The position numbers and the translations under genes are program-made. This document shows, piece after piece, positions 15,818 to 26,560 of a stretch of 39,480 bases of DNA. The DNA lies in NCBI GenBank assembly GCA_003427395.1, contig BFEA01000403.1:1232802-1272281 (forward strand), in the 5' to 3' direction. Below the pieces are notes generated by a model. That model saw only the letters and a program-made list of their open reading frames with translations, searched no databases and was not told the origin of the DNA. Numbering within the stretch: position 1 is the first letter of the stretch; each line of letters begins with the position of its first letter. Origin of the DNA: Chara braunii. Taxonomy: Eukaryota > Streptophyta > Charophyceae > Charales > Characeae.

Positions 15818-18643
15818 TTAGCTATTGCCTGTATAATGACTCCATAGCAGGTCTGAGTAGAAAAGCTTGTTGCCAGTCGATAGGTCCGCCCATTTATACG
15901 GGGAGGACCATTTCTTTTGAAAACCAGACCTAGCAATATCGATCGAAGCTGAAGATTTCTTAATTCTGATCCAGTCTGCTGTGATATCTAGCCTGATCGC
16001 CTGCTTGAACTGTGTCGGCAGGGCGGGAAGAGTGGAGTTATCATTGAGGAATCGCCTGTCTCTTCTTGCCAGCCACAGGTTCCAGAATGCTCGATTCCTG
16101 AAGCAGTGAGCTACCACGCTTAGCTGTAGTTTGTTGAAAGCCGGGTTGAGTCTACCTGTCACCACGAAGTCCTGATTCCAGAAATCCATCACCGTATAAG
16201 CCCTGCACCACCAAGAGTTCACTTCATCCCAAAAGCCTCTAGCGATGACACATTCCCACCAGAGGTGAAGCCAGTCTTTCAAGGAAGGGTGGGAGCATGC
16301 GTTGCAGAAAGCGGAGACATTCATACCCTTTTCAATACACCACATTGCAGTAGGAGTACATGAGTGGAGATGTAGCCACTGTAGGCCGCCCACTTTGGAT
16401 TCCAGGGAGGAGAGGAGGAGTTGAAAATAGAAAAGGATCCATTTAGGTTGGAGTGGTTTCAGTTTGAGAGAAGAGACCCTGTTTTGCCATCTTAAGAGAA
16501 GACCTGCTTGGAGGGTTTGGGGTTTTGAGAGAAAGTTATANCCAGTTTNAGCAGAGTAGTCTGAGAGNGGGACCTTAGNAGTTGAGTTGTCNGGACCAGT
16601 CACTTCCCAGCCGAACCTACAGATGTCANCCTTCCAATCCTTTAAGGGGATTGCCTCCATGATGAACTGAATTGCAGAACCTCCTTGTGTACCNTTCTTC
16701 TGTCGAATCCGTACCTCNTCCATATCAACGGGAGAGATCACCTGGCCTTCCCTGGTTTGTCTCAAATTGGNTTCCTGCAGGGACCATTCCNAGGCCACCA
16801 CTGCCCCGTCTTCACGTATTTGGTNGATCCTGAAAAAGAGGTGTGGAGAGGTAGCAGATTTGAACCATTGATTCTCCTTGTAACCAGTGGCCGCCTCCTT
16901 TAGCATAGTCACCCAGGAAGGAGGAATTGCTGCAATGATTTCCCTGAGGTGTACTTCAGAGTGATGGAGTCCTATCAGCTGTTGTCTGAGGTCGCGTGCC
17001 GTTTTCCACTGGCATCGTTCTTTGTCCCAGATGTGTTGAATGAGCCAAATACCGCGCTGCATCCACTTGAGGCCAAAGTTGCCCGGTGCTCTGGCTACCA
17101 AGAAGGGGAGGCCGGACTCGTTATGAATTGAGGTGTTTTTGAAAAGGCAGCTTTTAAGCACTTCTTCCCTAGTTGTTGGATCTTCGAGAGTTTGGGGGAG
17201 CAATTTCCCCCAAGCCTTTAGAATGTTATTCCAGGTTCTGTTTGCTGGGCGGGAGATGAAAGGTTGCATTAGTAAGGCGTGCCAGACAGCTTCCGGATCA
17301 GAGAGTTGCCAGTCCTTGGCAAGAGAATATTGTGCCAGGACTATCCATGGTTGTTGTTCAACTGTGCACAGTGCTCTTACTGGCCACTTAGCTAGGAGAG
17401 CGCAGTTTTGGGTGGTTGGATCTATAATCCCCAGTCCCCCCGCTGATTTCTTTTCAGTGATTTTTTCCCAGCTGACCTTGCTCAGGGCAGAGTGGGCTTC
17501 CGAATCCCCTTTCCAAAGGAGGCGAGTGAGCAGTCGTCTGATGTTAGCAGCAGAGGAGTTGTTTAAGATGCGAATTGAGAGGATGTACCAGATTTTGGAG
17601 GAGATAAAGGTGTTAATAATCATGGCTCTGCCCATTAATGAGAGAAAGCGGACTTTGGACCATGAAGCACAGGCATCCCTCACTCTGTTTTCTACGATGG
17701 CATCCTCTACCTGAGCGGGGTCCCCAAATGAGACTTGGATACCCAAATATCTTTCCACATCGGTACTAGATTTAGTCGGGATTCCTAGGTCCAATGCCAA
17801 AGGCTGCCCTTGGGGAGTGAGGGCTACGGATTTTTGCCAGCTCACCCTCATTTCTGAGGCTGTTTCATAAACTGATAGACAGTCTTCCAGCGCGGAAAGG
17901 GAGGGGATTGAGTTTTCAGAGATTGCAGAAAAATCATCAGCTAGTGCAGAGACTTTGATAGAGCAGGTAGGGGATATTAACAGTCCATCAAAGTTAGGAT
18001 GATTCCTTACCATATTGAGTAGAATTTCAAGTTGGATAACAAAAAGTGAGGGGGCAAGGGGACAACCTTGACGGAGAGACCTCGTTACTCTAAAGGAGGA
18101 GGGATGACCATTAACTATCACCCTTCCTGAGGAACCTCCATAGAGCGAGTTGACCACAGTCCTGAACTTATGTCCTATTCCAACCTTTTCCAGGGAGGCC
18201 TGGAGAAAGTTCCAGTTCACCCTATCGTAGGCTTTTTGAAAGTCTATCAAAATAACGGCTTTATTCAGATTGTGTTGCTTTATCCAGTCAATAGATTGGG
18301 AGATAGTCATTACATTGTCGAGAACTTGTCTACCCGAGATGAATCCAGACTGATCAGGATGTATTAGCTTTGTTAACAGCGGTTTGATCCGACGGGCTAG
18401 TGTTTTAGCTAGAATTTTACCATGAACATTGAGGAGGGAAATAGGACGGTATTTCCGTACATCAGCTTTGTCACCCTTTTTATAGAGGAGTGTAATTATT
18501 CCTTCGGCAGTGCGAGGGCCCAATGGCTGGCCCTTCAAGGTGTTATTGAAGATTTTGAGAAGGTCAGGAGCTAGCAATGTCCAAAATCTGCAGTAGAATT
18601 CCACAGGCAGGCCATCTGGGCCTGGGCATTTGCCCTTGGCCAT
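15818..18643 (-). pseudogene. LINE ORF2 C-terminal part: reverse transcriptase and zf-RVT
   Basis: This frame copies the element's RNA at the nicked target. An open frame of 941 residues starts at an internal Met after the insertion; coding continues upstream to about 18815 (FYERLLTSEKDP). Motifs: PDGLPVEFY (9-17), KYRPISLLN (64-72), motif A ILIDFQKAYDRV (131-142), motif B RQGCPLAPSLF (191-201), motif C ALADD (233-237). The two catalytic Asp of motif C and the Asp of motif A are present, though the usual aromatic residue before ADD is Leu. The C-terminus has a zf-RVT-like CNAC...HLWWEC. Eleven single Ns fall between 16541 and 16825, so residues there are unresolved. It is separated from its endonuclease half by 18826-19204, so the element is not autonomous. 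Confidence 0.9.
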
Positions 18644-18825
18644 ACTGTGGACTGCTGCGGTAAGCTCAGACGTAGTTATGGGATTGTCAATAGAAGAGGA
18701 TTCATAATCTGAGAGGATGCGTTGTGTTGATCCCCAGAGGAAGGTCTCAAGGGAAGGGGGTATTACTGGGCTGTTGGGGTCTTTTTCGGAGGTGAGTAAC
18801 CGTTCGTAAAAAAGTTTGACATATT

Positions 18826-19204
18826 AAAGAGAAAAAAAGAAAAAAAGAAAAAAAGAAAAAAAGAAAAAAAGAAAAAAGATACGTTGATCTGTGGGATGTG
18901 TTATTTGCTTTGTGATAATTGGATTATCTTTCTTTCCCTATCTTTCTTTCCCTGTCAGGTTTGGTTTCCTCCTCCCCTTCTTTGCCTCTTTGCCTTTTGG
19001 CTGCGTGCAAGTGGGTCCTTGTGACACACGGGGATGGGGGCAGCCAGCGCTCAACCTGTCATCCACGTGGCTGGCCTTGTACGTAAGAGGTTATGAACAG
19101 GTGGAGCTTTCCTTACACAGGTGGAGCTTTCCTTACCTCTTCCCCCTCCCCCTTTTTTCCTTTTCCTTTTTTCTTTCCCCTTTTTTGCGCTCTGATTCAC
19201 AATG
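18826..19204. mobile_element. 379-bp insertion splitting LINE ORF2
   Basis: Flanks read TGACATATT at 18817-18825 and TGACAATATATT at 19205-19216, a likely target duplication. Deleting the insert and one copy brings ...NNILS next to NFFYERLL if one T of a homopolymer is restored. The left end is an AAAAAAG repeat (18831-18878) and the right end is pyrimidine-rich. AGGTGGAGCTTTCCTTAC is tandemly repeated at about 19099 and 19119. The right end GCGCTCTGATTCACAATG and the following TGACAATATA resemble 9615-9642 in the hammerhead array. Confidence 0.65.
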
Positions 19205-20461
19205 TGACAATATATTATTAGAATCTTTAGCTGGAGGAAGATTGGGGTCATCTGGGGGATTGAGAAGGGTAATGAGAGTACTATTGTGTTGGGTGTGAAT
19301 GGCCTTGGAGGTGTCTGAGGTTAACTTATCTGTGTACAAGATTTTGTTTATTAATCTGTTATTTTCCCATAAATTATGGTTTCTGATTTGCAGATTCCGC
19401 CATTCTTGTATTAATCTGGCTTTTCTGCGTTGATTGACCATTTCCTCGAAGAAACTATCCGTAGGCCTATTTTCCAGAAGTTCAACCTTCCTTTTTAATT
19501 GGATCTCCTCAAACGTTCTATTGACAGCTTTGACACGAGAGATTATGTTGAGTTGATTGGCAACAAGAGTAGGACCCTTGTCCAACCAGGTACCCTCGTC
19601 TTCAAAAAGAATGATATTATTTCTCCATTCCTCCCAAGTCTTCCAGACCCAATCTATGACACCTGGGTCTTCCAGGACATGGAGGCTAAGTTTAAAGAGA
19701 CCCTTGCCTCTGCTCATGTGAAGACCTATCTTGAGCTCGAGGGAAACTGGTTTGTGATCAGAAAGGGGGTCTGCAGTAACTGCTGCTTTATTAATAAGCT
19801 GGGTGGCAGCTTTGTTAGTAAGAATCGCATCTAATCTTCTCTTAGTAAGAATTCCGGAGTCAGAGGGGGTGGTAGAGTCCCATGTATAGACGCGAGTGTC
19901 TGGGTGTAGGATTCGAAAAGGGTCAAATAAGTTATTGTCTAGCATGAAGTCATTAAGGGCCTCTGATTCCATTGGGTGTGAGAGGGGGGTGGTTGAGTCC
20001 AGGTCCGGGTTGAGGACTGTGTTCCAGTCCCCTCCCATAACCAGCAGATCAGCCTGAGGGATTTCTGAAGAGAGTGATGTTATGAACTGTAATTTCGCTG
20101 AGTGGTCTGAGGGGACGTATATGGACATAAAGCACCACCTTTGATTGTTCAGTTCCAGTATGGCCCATGCCCAATGTCCCAATGGGTCTGCTTTGGTTTC
20201 TCTGATCCAGGCTGACAGCTTTTTGTGGATCAGAATGCCGGTCCCTCCGCTAGTTCCCTGGGCCGGGGCCCAGACTTGCGGACCACTCCACCATGGTCTC
20301 ATAGAGGCCAACATCTCTTCTGAGAGTTTGCTCTCTTGGACCATCGCAACTGAGACATGTTGGGAGTGGATCCACGATCTGAGTCGCGCGCGTTTCTGGC
20401 GTCCATTGTTATCAACTAGTCTGCGTACATTCCAGGAGGCTATTACTAGCCTACTGTCCAT
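19205..20461 (-). pseudogene. LINE ORF2 N-terminal part: APE-type endonuclease
   Basis: It nicks the target DNA to prime reverse transcription. The frame starts at 20461 and overlaps the ORF1 stop by 11 bases in another frame (ATGGACAGTAG). Endonuclease motifs in order: SWNVRRL (9-15), VQESKL (41-46, catalytic Glu), GGDWNTVLN (143-151), KRRLDAILTN (207-216), DPLSDHKPVSL (231-241). After about residue 419 the frame enters the inserted sequence and ends in a Lys/Arg/Glu-rich tail at 19133. It was one protein with the reverse transcriptase part before the insertion. Confidence 0.88.
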
Positions 20462-22454
20462 TCACGGCGCCTGCCTGTGGCCCGGGCTGGATAGGCACAC
20501 TGGGCTGGGCGCTCGGACTAGAGGTGTCCATCATACTGTTAACATCCCAGGGTATCTTTGTTGACTCCAAAATGAAGCGGGAAAAGATAGACCGCTCTTT
20601 GGGGGCATGATCATCCAATTCTGCAATAACTTCCCCATTGATCCCATCCCCCAAAGACGGCTGGAATCTTTCTTTCTTGTTGCTTTTCTTGAACCATGCG
20701 GTTGGGGCCCAGAAAAAACCTTTATCAGCTAGAAGCGGATCTACACCCGGGGCCAAAGCTGCTTCCATACACATACTGAGAATCGGGTGTGTTTTTCCTG
20801 TATGCCCCTGTCTATACGTTGATAGACACGGCATTGCTGGGATGGGTCGGACAAAGTATCTCTTGTTCAGCGTCTTTCTGGCTGAGTGGATGAAATCACT
20901 TGGCTGTGGGAAAGATCTGGATGTCAGTGAGGGTATGAAGAGTTCATTAGCATCGTTGGTCTGTAGCAGCAGCATGGTCCCCTGGTTGGAACGCTTGAAT
21001 ATCAGCGGAGCTAGAACATAGGGTGTCTCCTGTCTAGCTGATGGAGAGACAGGGCCGAGGAGCATGGGGGGCTGTGTCGTCTGAGCCGCCTGTCCCATCG
21101 CCTGGTCCTCTGTTCTCGGCTTCTTCTGTGCCTGTTCGTTCGGGGGAGGGGACTGTCCCGAGACTGCCGCCTGTCCCCCTGCAGCAGAGTGAAGGAGGGG
21201 GCTGGGGAGAAGTCCTCCCGAGGCCTGGAGAGCATCCTCTCCTGCTTCAGTGATGGCCAACAGGCCTGTACCATGCGGGGTGCCCGGAGGGGGGGTGGAG
21301 CCAGCGAGACCCCCGTTACTATGGCCACTGCATTGCCACTTAGTCGTCTTTCCTGGCTGGTATGACCGGGGGTCGAAGCCTGGCCACCCAATGGGGACTG
21401 CCTGCTGGTTCGCCCAGCCTTGGGCTGCTGGGGCAGGCTGCCACCAAAAATTATTCGCTTTTGATTTCGTGGTCCTGTGTTGCAGGCCTGCTACCCTGGA
21501 ATCATGAGCTGCCCACCTGTTCTGTCTATCTGACTGATTTAGGTGAGTGGACTGTTTGAAAGCACGCTGGGAGGAAGCCTGTTGTTGGGAGTTATTAAAA
21601 TTACCGCGCAAGTTGTTGTCTGGGTTTGATCTGCATTCTTCTGTTTCATGTCCATATTTGAAGCAGAAGTCACAGAAAGGGCAAGAATCAGATTTGTGAC
21701 CGTGGCGCTTGCAGCTGGAGCACAAGGGGGTGTTGGAATTGACCAAATCAGCCATCAAGAACTCCGATCCCGTCCACACCTTGAGGCGGGGTCTGAAGTG
21801 TTCCTCTGCAGTGGGGTGCAGTTGGAACTTCAGGTTTGAAATTCCCAGTTTGGGGTCATCCTGGTCGCTGATGGGGTCGAATTCCTGGATGACTTTACCC
21901 ATCACAGCTTCTACACCAGTTTTGATGTAAATGGAAGCTGCGATGGTAAAGCGCATCGTCATAACCCAGTAGTTTTTCCTCTTGTCCTCTTCTCTTTTCT
22001 GCTGCCACTCCGTGCGTGGGAGCCAGGGACGGAAGAAAACCAGATTCCATTTGTTGCCCTCTTTAAATTTCATTTCTTTTTTGACATTGAGCAACCAATC
22101 AACTACCTTCAGGTTTTTGGCCAGGTAAGTCATTTGTCCACGGCCTTCCATGTGAGCTGTTCCCTTTTGTGTCAGTAGTTCTTCTTCCGTGAGAACAGAT
22201 TCTTCCAAATAACGGATCAAATCCACTTTCTTGTCATTGGACCAGTTTGTTTCTCCCTGAAAGACTATAGCCACAGTCATGCGTTTCAAGAAGTCATTCT
22301 GTGCCTGTTGAAAGTTCTCCTTTGGCTTGATTTCGATGCAATCATCATCTTCATTAACTGTTGTTTCCACGAATTCAGAGACATCCTGCGATTTGTGATC
22401 CACAAACCATCCCTTCAAAATCTCGTTCAATTTATCGATTTCCGCTTCATCCAT
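20451..22454 (-). CDS. LINE ORF1, nucleic-acid-binding protein with two CCHC knuckles
   Basis: The likely role is binding LINE RNA in a ribonucleoprotein. 667 residues. The N-terminal third (about 50-240) is a compact, charged domain, ending LMADLVNSNTPL. Two zinc knuckles follow: CSSCKRHGHKSDSC at 245-258 and CDFCFKYGHETEEC at 261-274, both CX2CX4HX4C. Residues about 280-500 are rich in Gln, Ser, Pro and Gly and look disordered. The start at 22454 is the first Met of the frame and begins MDEAEIDKL. The frame is intact. Plant L1 ORF1 proteins often have one such knuckle near the end of a conserved domain; the doubled knuckle here is notable. Confidence 0.88.
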   Translation of the reverse strand: MDEAEIDKLNEILKGWFVDHKSQDVSEFVETTVNEDDDCIEIKPKENFQQAQNDFLKRMTVAIVFQGETNWSNDKKVDLIRYLEESVLTEEELLTQKGTAHMEGRGQMTYLAKNLKVVDWLLNVKKEMKFKEGNKWNLVFFRPWLPRTEWQQKREEDKRKNYWVMTMRFTIAASIYIKTGVEAVMGKVIQEFDPISDQDDPKLGISNLKFQLHPTAEEHFRPRLKVWTGSEFLMADLVNSNTPLCSSCKRHGHKSDSCPFCDFCFKYGHETEECRSNPDNNLRGNFNNSQQQASSQRAFKQSTHLNQSDRQNRWAAHDSRVAGLQHRTTKSKANNFWWQPAPAAQGWANQQAVPIGWPGFDPRSYQPGKTTKWQCSGHSNGGLAGSTPPPGTPHGTGLLAITEAGEDALQASGGLLPSPLLHSAAGGQAAVSGQSPPPNEQAQKKPRTEDQAMGQAAQTTQPPMLLGPVSPSARQETPYVLAPLIFKRSNQGTMLLLQTNDANELFIPSLTSRSFPQPSDFIHSARKTLNKRYFVRPIPAMPCLSTYRQGHTGKTHPILSMCMEAALAPGVDPLLADKGFFWAPTAWFKKSNKKERFQPSLGDGINGEVIAELDDHAPKERSIFSRFILESTKIPWDVNSMMDTSSPSAQPSVPIQPGPQAGAVNGQ

Positions 22455-23106
22455 TGTAGCAACTGTTTGTGCTCCTTCTCCTAGGTACAGCTACTCGGTA
22501 GGGTTGGATCTGGCGTGAGATATGTACGCTGAGGATCGATCCAATATTACCCGAGATGAGAGCCCCGTACGAAAACAGATGGAGAGGAAGGTAGGGGACA
22601 GAATATCTGCGGGAGATAAGATGGTTTTGGGATCGCGCTTGTAGGCTTGTGTCAGAAGCCGAGGGTATTGCTGGTAAAAGGAGGGAGTAACTGTGCTACA
22701 GGAACTCCTCCTATGTACCACTTGGTAATGTATACTAGATGTAAGACCGGGGAAGGGAGGATTGGGAGGAAAATCAGAGGTGATTAAAGGATCGAGATAG
22801 TTGGGAAACAGCAAGTGTTAGCAGGGGAGGTGTAGAGGAGGTAGGGGGAAGCCGCGTCCGATGAAAGAGCCTGACGGCGACAGCCCTGTACCAAAACGAA
22901 GTCAGATGAATAGGAAGAGCGAAGGATGGGGTAAGAGTGAATGTGGCTTCTTTCTTGGGAAGGGTTCGGGGGGGCAGGATTTTGTTTCAGTTGTCAAAGG
23001 GAATATATATCGTGTAGGACTGGAATGGGCCTGATGTCGCGGTCGGACCCCGACTACCAAAGCTCGGAAAAAACAAAGAACGATTATTAAGTTGAGAGAC
23101 TTGCAA
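22455..23106 (-). other. LINE 5' UTR, proximal part
   Basis: Between ORF1 and the tandem monomers. No open frame with protein character was found. Confidence 0.5.
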
Positions 23107-23645
23107 GGGGTTCGATCGAGGCCAGACCACGTTTCCGGACACCTTTAATAAGAGAAGAACGTAATAAAGGGCAGTGGATGTGGATCTGCTATATTGCGAT
23201 GTTCACGAAAAACTAGAATCTGCTCGGCCGAAAGAGAGCGGTAGGGAGAGGTCATACCCGGTACCGAGGGCCTGGGAGGGTCCCAGCTTGCTTTACACGG
23301 AAAAGAACAAAATAGGAAAACGACAAAATCGAGGTGCAGCAGTGGGAATAAGAAATAGGTCCTTGAAAGCGCGGGGTTCGAACGAGGCAAGATTACATTT
23401 CCGACACCTTTAATAAGAGAAGATCGTGATGAAGGGCAATGGATGTGGATCTATTATAGTGCGATGTTCAGGAGAAAGGAATCTGCACTTACGCCGAAGA
23501 GAGAACGGTAGGGAGTGGTCATACTCGGTATCGGGGGCCTGGGAGGGTCCCGGCTTGCTATACACGGAAAAGGACAAAATAGGAAAGCGACAAAAACAGG
23601 ATGCAGTAGTGGGTATAAGAAATAGGTCCTTAAAAGCGAGGCGAG
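23107..23645 (-). repeat. Two tandem 266-bp monomers upstream of LINE ORF1
   Basis: GGGGTTCGAWCGAGGC starts at 23107 and again at 23373, each followed by CACCTTTAATAAGAGAAGA, GGATGTGGATCT and GGCCTGGGAGGGTCCC. Tandem 5' monomers act as promoters in some L1 families (established for mouse); that role here is inference. Confidence 0.7.
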
Positions 23646-24788
23646 CCACAATTATTGGGAGAAAGGCGTAAACAACCGAGAAAAAAAATTGAGACGTGTG
23701 AGAGGGGGAGTAGTGGTAAGAACCAGATGAGGGGCTGTAGCCAGGTACTGACAACCTGCGTCAGGACAGTGATTGCCTCACCCACATCCGAAGTAGATGT
23801 TGGAGCGCCCGAGTTGAAGAGGGTTCCAATGAAGCAGCAGCCGAACTGATGATGATATGTTGCGTTCCCTTGAGAGAGAAAAATTGTCAGAAGAGCTCGA
23901 TAGTGCCTTTCCTGGGTGAACACCTGTAGCGGAGCGCTCTGCCAGCGAGCGCCACGCTCGTAATTCTGGGTAAATCTGGTCACGATGTGGCGGTAGGGGA
24001 CGGTGGTCTCCAAAAGAGAGAGGTTTACCCCGTGGTAAGAGTAACTCACGGCGTGTCATTAACCTCTCCTCTAACACCTTCCTCCACCGCGGTGGAAGGG
24101 AGGATAGTTATGGTGAAATTAGGTCAATCCAAAACAAGCCACGCAAACAGTGCAGGCAAAAGCCGCTGAAGTCGCATGCCGTTCCGTCCCCCAATTTTTT
24201 TTTTTGTTTGTTTGTTTGAAGGAGCTGAAGAAATTCAGTTGGGAGCCTCTGTTCTGTTCCTTCACTCTTTTTTTTCTGCCTTTTATCTCAATTTCTGTTT
24301 TTTTTTTGTTTTTTTTTTTCAATTTCTTTCCTCTTTCGTCACTTTTTACATCTCCTATTATTATGTATTCTTTTTCCCGCTTCAGCTGTTCTTCGACGTG
24401 TGGTCCTCTGTGTCAGTGGGGTTTCACATTTCATCGCTTTTTTTTTTTTTTTTTTTTTTTTCCCTTTGAACAGATTCAATGCATTTGCGACCAAAACAAA
24501 CTCAAATCCAAAACTTAAACACCCCCCAAAAGGGGAAAAAAGCAAAACTTGGATCTGTACCCACTTTAAATGATGGGAATTGCACCTATGCCCGTGAAAC
24601 CGCCCCTCTTGCATGTGTATCCCGTGCAACTTTCACCTATACCCTCCCTACTTTTCCCCTGCACCATCTTATGGTTGTACCAGGTCCCCCGGCCCGCGAT
24701 CCTGGGACCTTCAAAAACCCTTATTGGTACACCCAAGTACGGGCTGGCACAAATTACTGTCATACCTAGCGGCCTCCTCGTTACAACG

Positions 24789-24822
<34 letters not shown>
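23646..24822. other. Unassigned sequence with T-rich tracts
   Basis: May include the distal LINE 5' end. A palindrome CCACCGCGGTGG lies near 24085. T runs occur at 24193-24202, 24298-24320 and 24440-24462. A CT microsatellite runs into the gap from 24791. Confidence 0.4.
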
Positions 24823-25273
24823 NNNNNNNNNNNNNNNNNNNNNNNNNNNNNNNNNNNNNNNNNNNNNNNNNNNNNNNNNNNNNNNNNNNNNNNNNNNNNN
24901 NNNNNNNNNNNNNNNNNNNNNNNNNNNNNNNNNNNNNNNNNNNNNNNNNNNNNNNNNNNNNNNNNNNNNNNNNNNNNNNNNNNNNNNNNNNNNNNNNNNN
25001 NNNNNNNNNNNNNNNNNNNNNNNNNNNNNNNNNNNNNNNNNNNNNNNNNNNNNNNNNNNNNNNNNNNNNNNNNNNNNNNNNNNNNNNNNNNNNNNNNNNN
25101 NNNNNNNNNNNNNNNNNNNNNNNNNNNNNNNNNNNNNNNNNNNNNNNNNNNNNNNNNNNNNNNNNNNNNNNNNNNNNNNNNNNNNNNNNNNNNNNNNNNN
25201 NNNNNNNNNNNNNNNNNNNNNNNNNNNNNNNNNNNNNNNNNNNNNNNNNNNNNNNNNNNNNNNNNNNNNNNNN
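24823..25273. other. Assembly gap, 451 Ns
   Basis: A run of N that begins inside a (CT)n microsatellite. Open frames spanning it are meaningless. Confidence 0.98.
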
Positions 25274-25285
25274 TTCAGTGGATTT

Positions 25286-25383
25286 GGGCTGTACTCAGCA
25301 AGCACAGTACAGCCCTGAACTCAGATTCTTTAAAAAATCAGTGGATGGCCCTCAAGAGACTGGTCGGCAGACCGCCGACCAGT
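25286..25383. other. Two perfect 10-bp-stem hairpins
   Basis: GGGCTGTACT/AGTACAGCCC at 25286-25295 and 25306-25315; ACTGGTCGGC/GCCGACCAGT at 25359-25368 and 25374-25383. The second arm recurs, changed by one base, at about 25449-25470 (GCAGACCGTCGACCAGTTG). Confidence 0.55.
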
Positions 25384-25479
25384 TGCTACTGGCAGGCTGC
25401 AAAACGGTCGGCAGTCGGCATGTATGCAACCCTGAACAGGAGGGAAAAATGCAGACCGTCGACCAGTTGGTGTCCGTGT

Positions 25480-25809
25480 GCTTTCTTGCTCAGCTGTGAG
25501 CTGCTGAAGGCCGTCCTGCAGCAGCCTAGGGGTGTGAAATCTGGATCATTAGAGCCAGCTTTCTTCATTTAGCAGGAAAAAAAAACCGTCCAACTCCTGT
25601 GTTCAGTACTAATCACCAAAAAATATGAACTTTAATTTACCCTCTTATCTATCTTTCGGATTTTTCCTTTTCGTTTTTCTGAAATTTCGTCTTCTTTGAA
25701 GTTCTTTCCTTTTCTCCTTTTTGCATGTGCTTTTTACTGCATCTGCATGGACAAGAGCATGTACATGCTGCTTCTTTCAGTTGTGAGAGAGGACAGAGTG
25801 TGAGCAAGC

Positions 25810-25810
<1 letters not shown>
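25480..25810. other. Unassigned sequence
   Basis: No gene or repeat boundary recognised. Confidence 0.4.

Positions 25811-25865
<55 letters not shown>
25811..25865. repeat. Microsatellite (AG)n
   Basis: About 27 uninterrupted AG units. Confidence 0.95.
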
Positions 25866-25867
<2 letters not shown>

Positions 25868-26164
25868 CATTTGGTAACTTGGGATGATGTTATTGTGCAC
25901 TGCAGACATCTGTGAGCTGTACTCAAACTGGTGCTTTGCGGATAATTGAGCCAATTGCTCTCGGAACAGAGGTATGCTCGCCAAACATCACTGTAAAGAC
26001 TTGGAAAACCCCTCTCCTCTCCAAGTTTTAGGATAAAAAATGTGTGGCATTCTGAGGGCCTCCCATACCAAGCTAGGAGTCCGGACATGTCCTTAGGGGC
26101 AGCCCTCGGCTACTCAGACCTTGCCAACGCCCCCGGCCTACATTTAGGGCCTCGGATAGTGGGT

Positions 26165-26560
26165 TTCCAGATTGGCGTGTGTGTATTTTGTGCCCAGGCG
26201 TGAGAGTGCTTTGTCTGTTCTCATTCCAGTGTAGTCAGCTTGCTTTGCTTTTGATTCCAGGCAGGCATGTGACTCCTCCTTTTTTTTTTTTTTTTTTTTT
26301 GTTGGAAAAGGGCTACGGACTTGAGATATCATCATTGAGTGGACCGGCCCCAGGCAATTCAGAAATAGTTGGTTTTACAACTTTTATGCATCAAGTTCCC
26401 TCATCTGGATTCGAACACGGGTCTCTATTTTGAACTGTTCATGGGTGTACCCACTGAGCTAGGCCCTTGGGTGTCCCCTTTTTTTTTTGAGTTGAGGCGT
26501 GTGTGCATCTCGTCTGTTCTCAGTTCAGTCTATTCAGTTTGCTAACTTTGCCTTGTTTTT
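26165..26560. repeat. Duplicated flank around a SINE
   Basis: GTCTGTTCTCATTCCAGTGT with CAGCTTGCTTTGC (about 26212-26251) and GTCTGTTCTCAGTTCAGTCT with CAGTTTGCTAACTTTGC (about 26512-26553) are direct copies on either side of the SINE. Confidence 0.5.
26279..26470 (-). mobile_element. tRNA-derived SINE, best-preserved copy
   Basis: On the - strand: CCTAGCTCAGTGGGTACACC (A-box region, about 26445-26464), linker CATGAACAGTTC, B box GTGTTCGAATCC (about 26410-26421), a body ending GATATCTCAAGTCCGTAGCC, and a poly(A) tail (T run 26280-26300). About 190 bp. Pol III boxes are intact enough for internal initiation in principle. Confidence 0.75.

Larger units (their letters stand above)
15094..23645 (-). 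mobile_element. L1-type LINE, near full length, broken by an insertion
   Basis: The 3' end is a poly(A) tail seen as T15094-15108. Going upstream on the - strand come about 700 bp of 3' UTR, the ORF2 reverse transcriptase part, a 379-bp insertion, the ORF2 endonuclease part, ORF1 with two zinc knuckles, and a 5' region with two tandem 266-bp monomers. The 5' end could lie further right. No flanking target duplication was found. Confidence 0.88.

Noticed and set aside
24570-25572. Long open frames of about 310 residues
   Set aside because: They span the 451-N gap and are open only because N codons are not stops.
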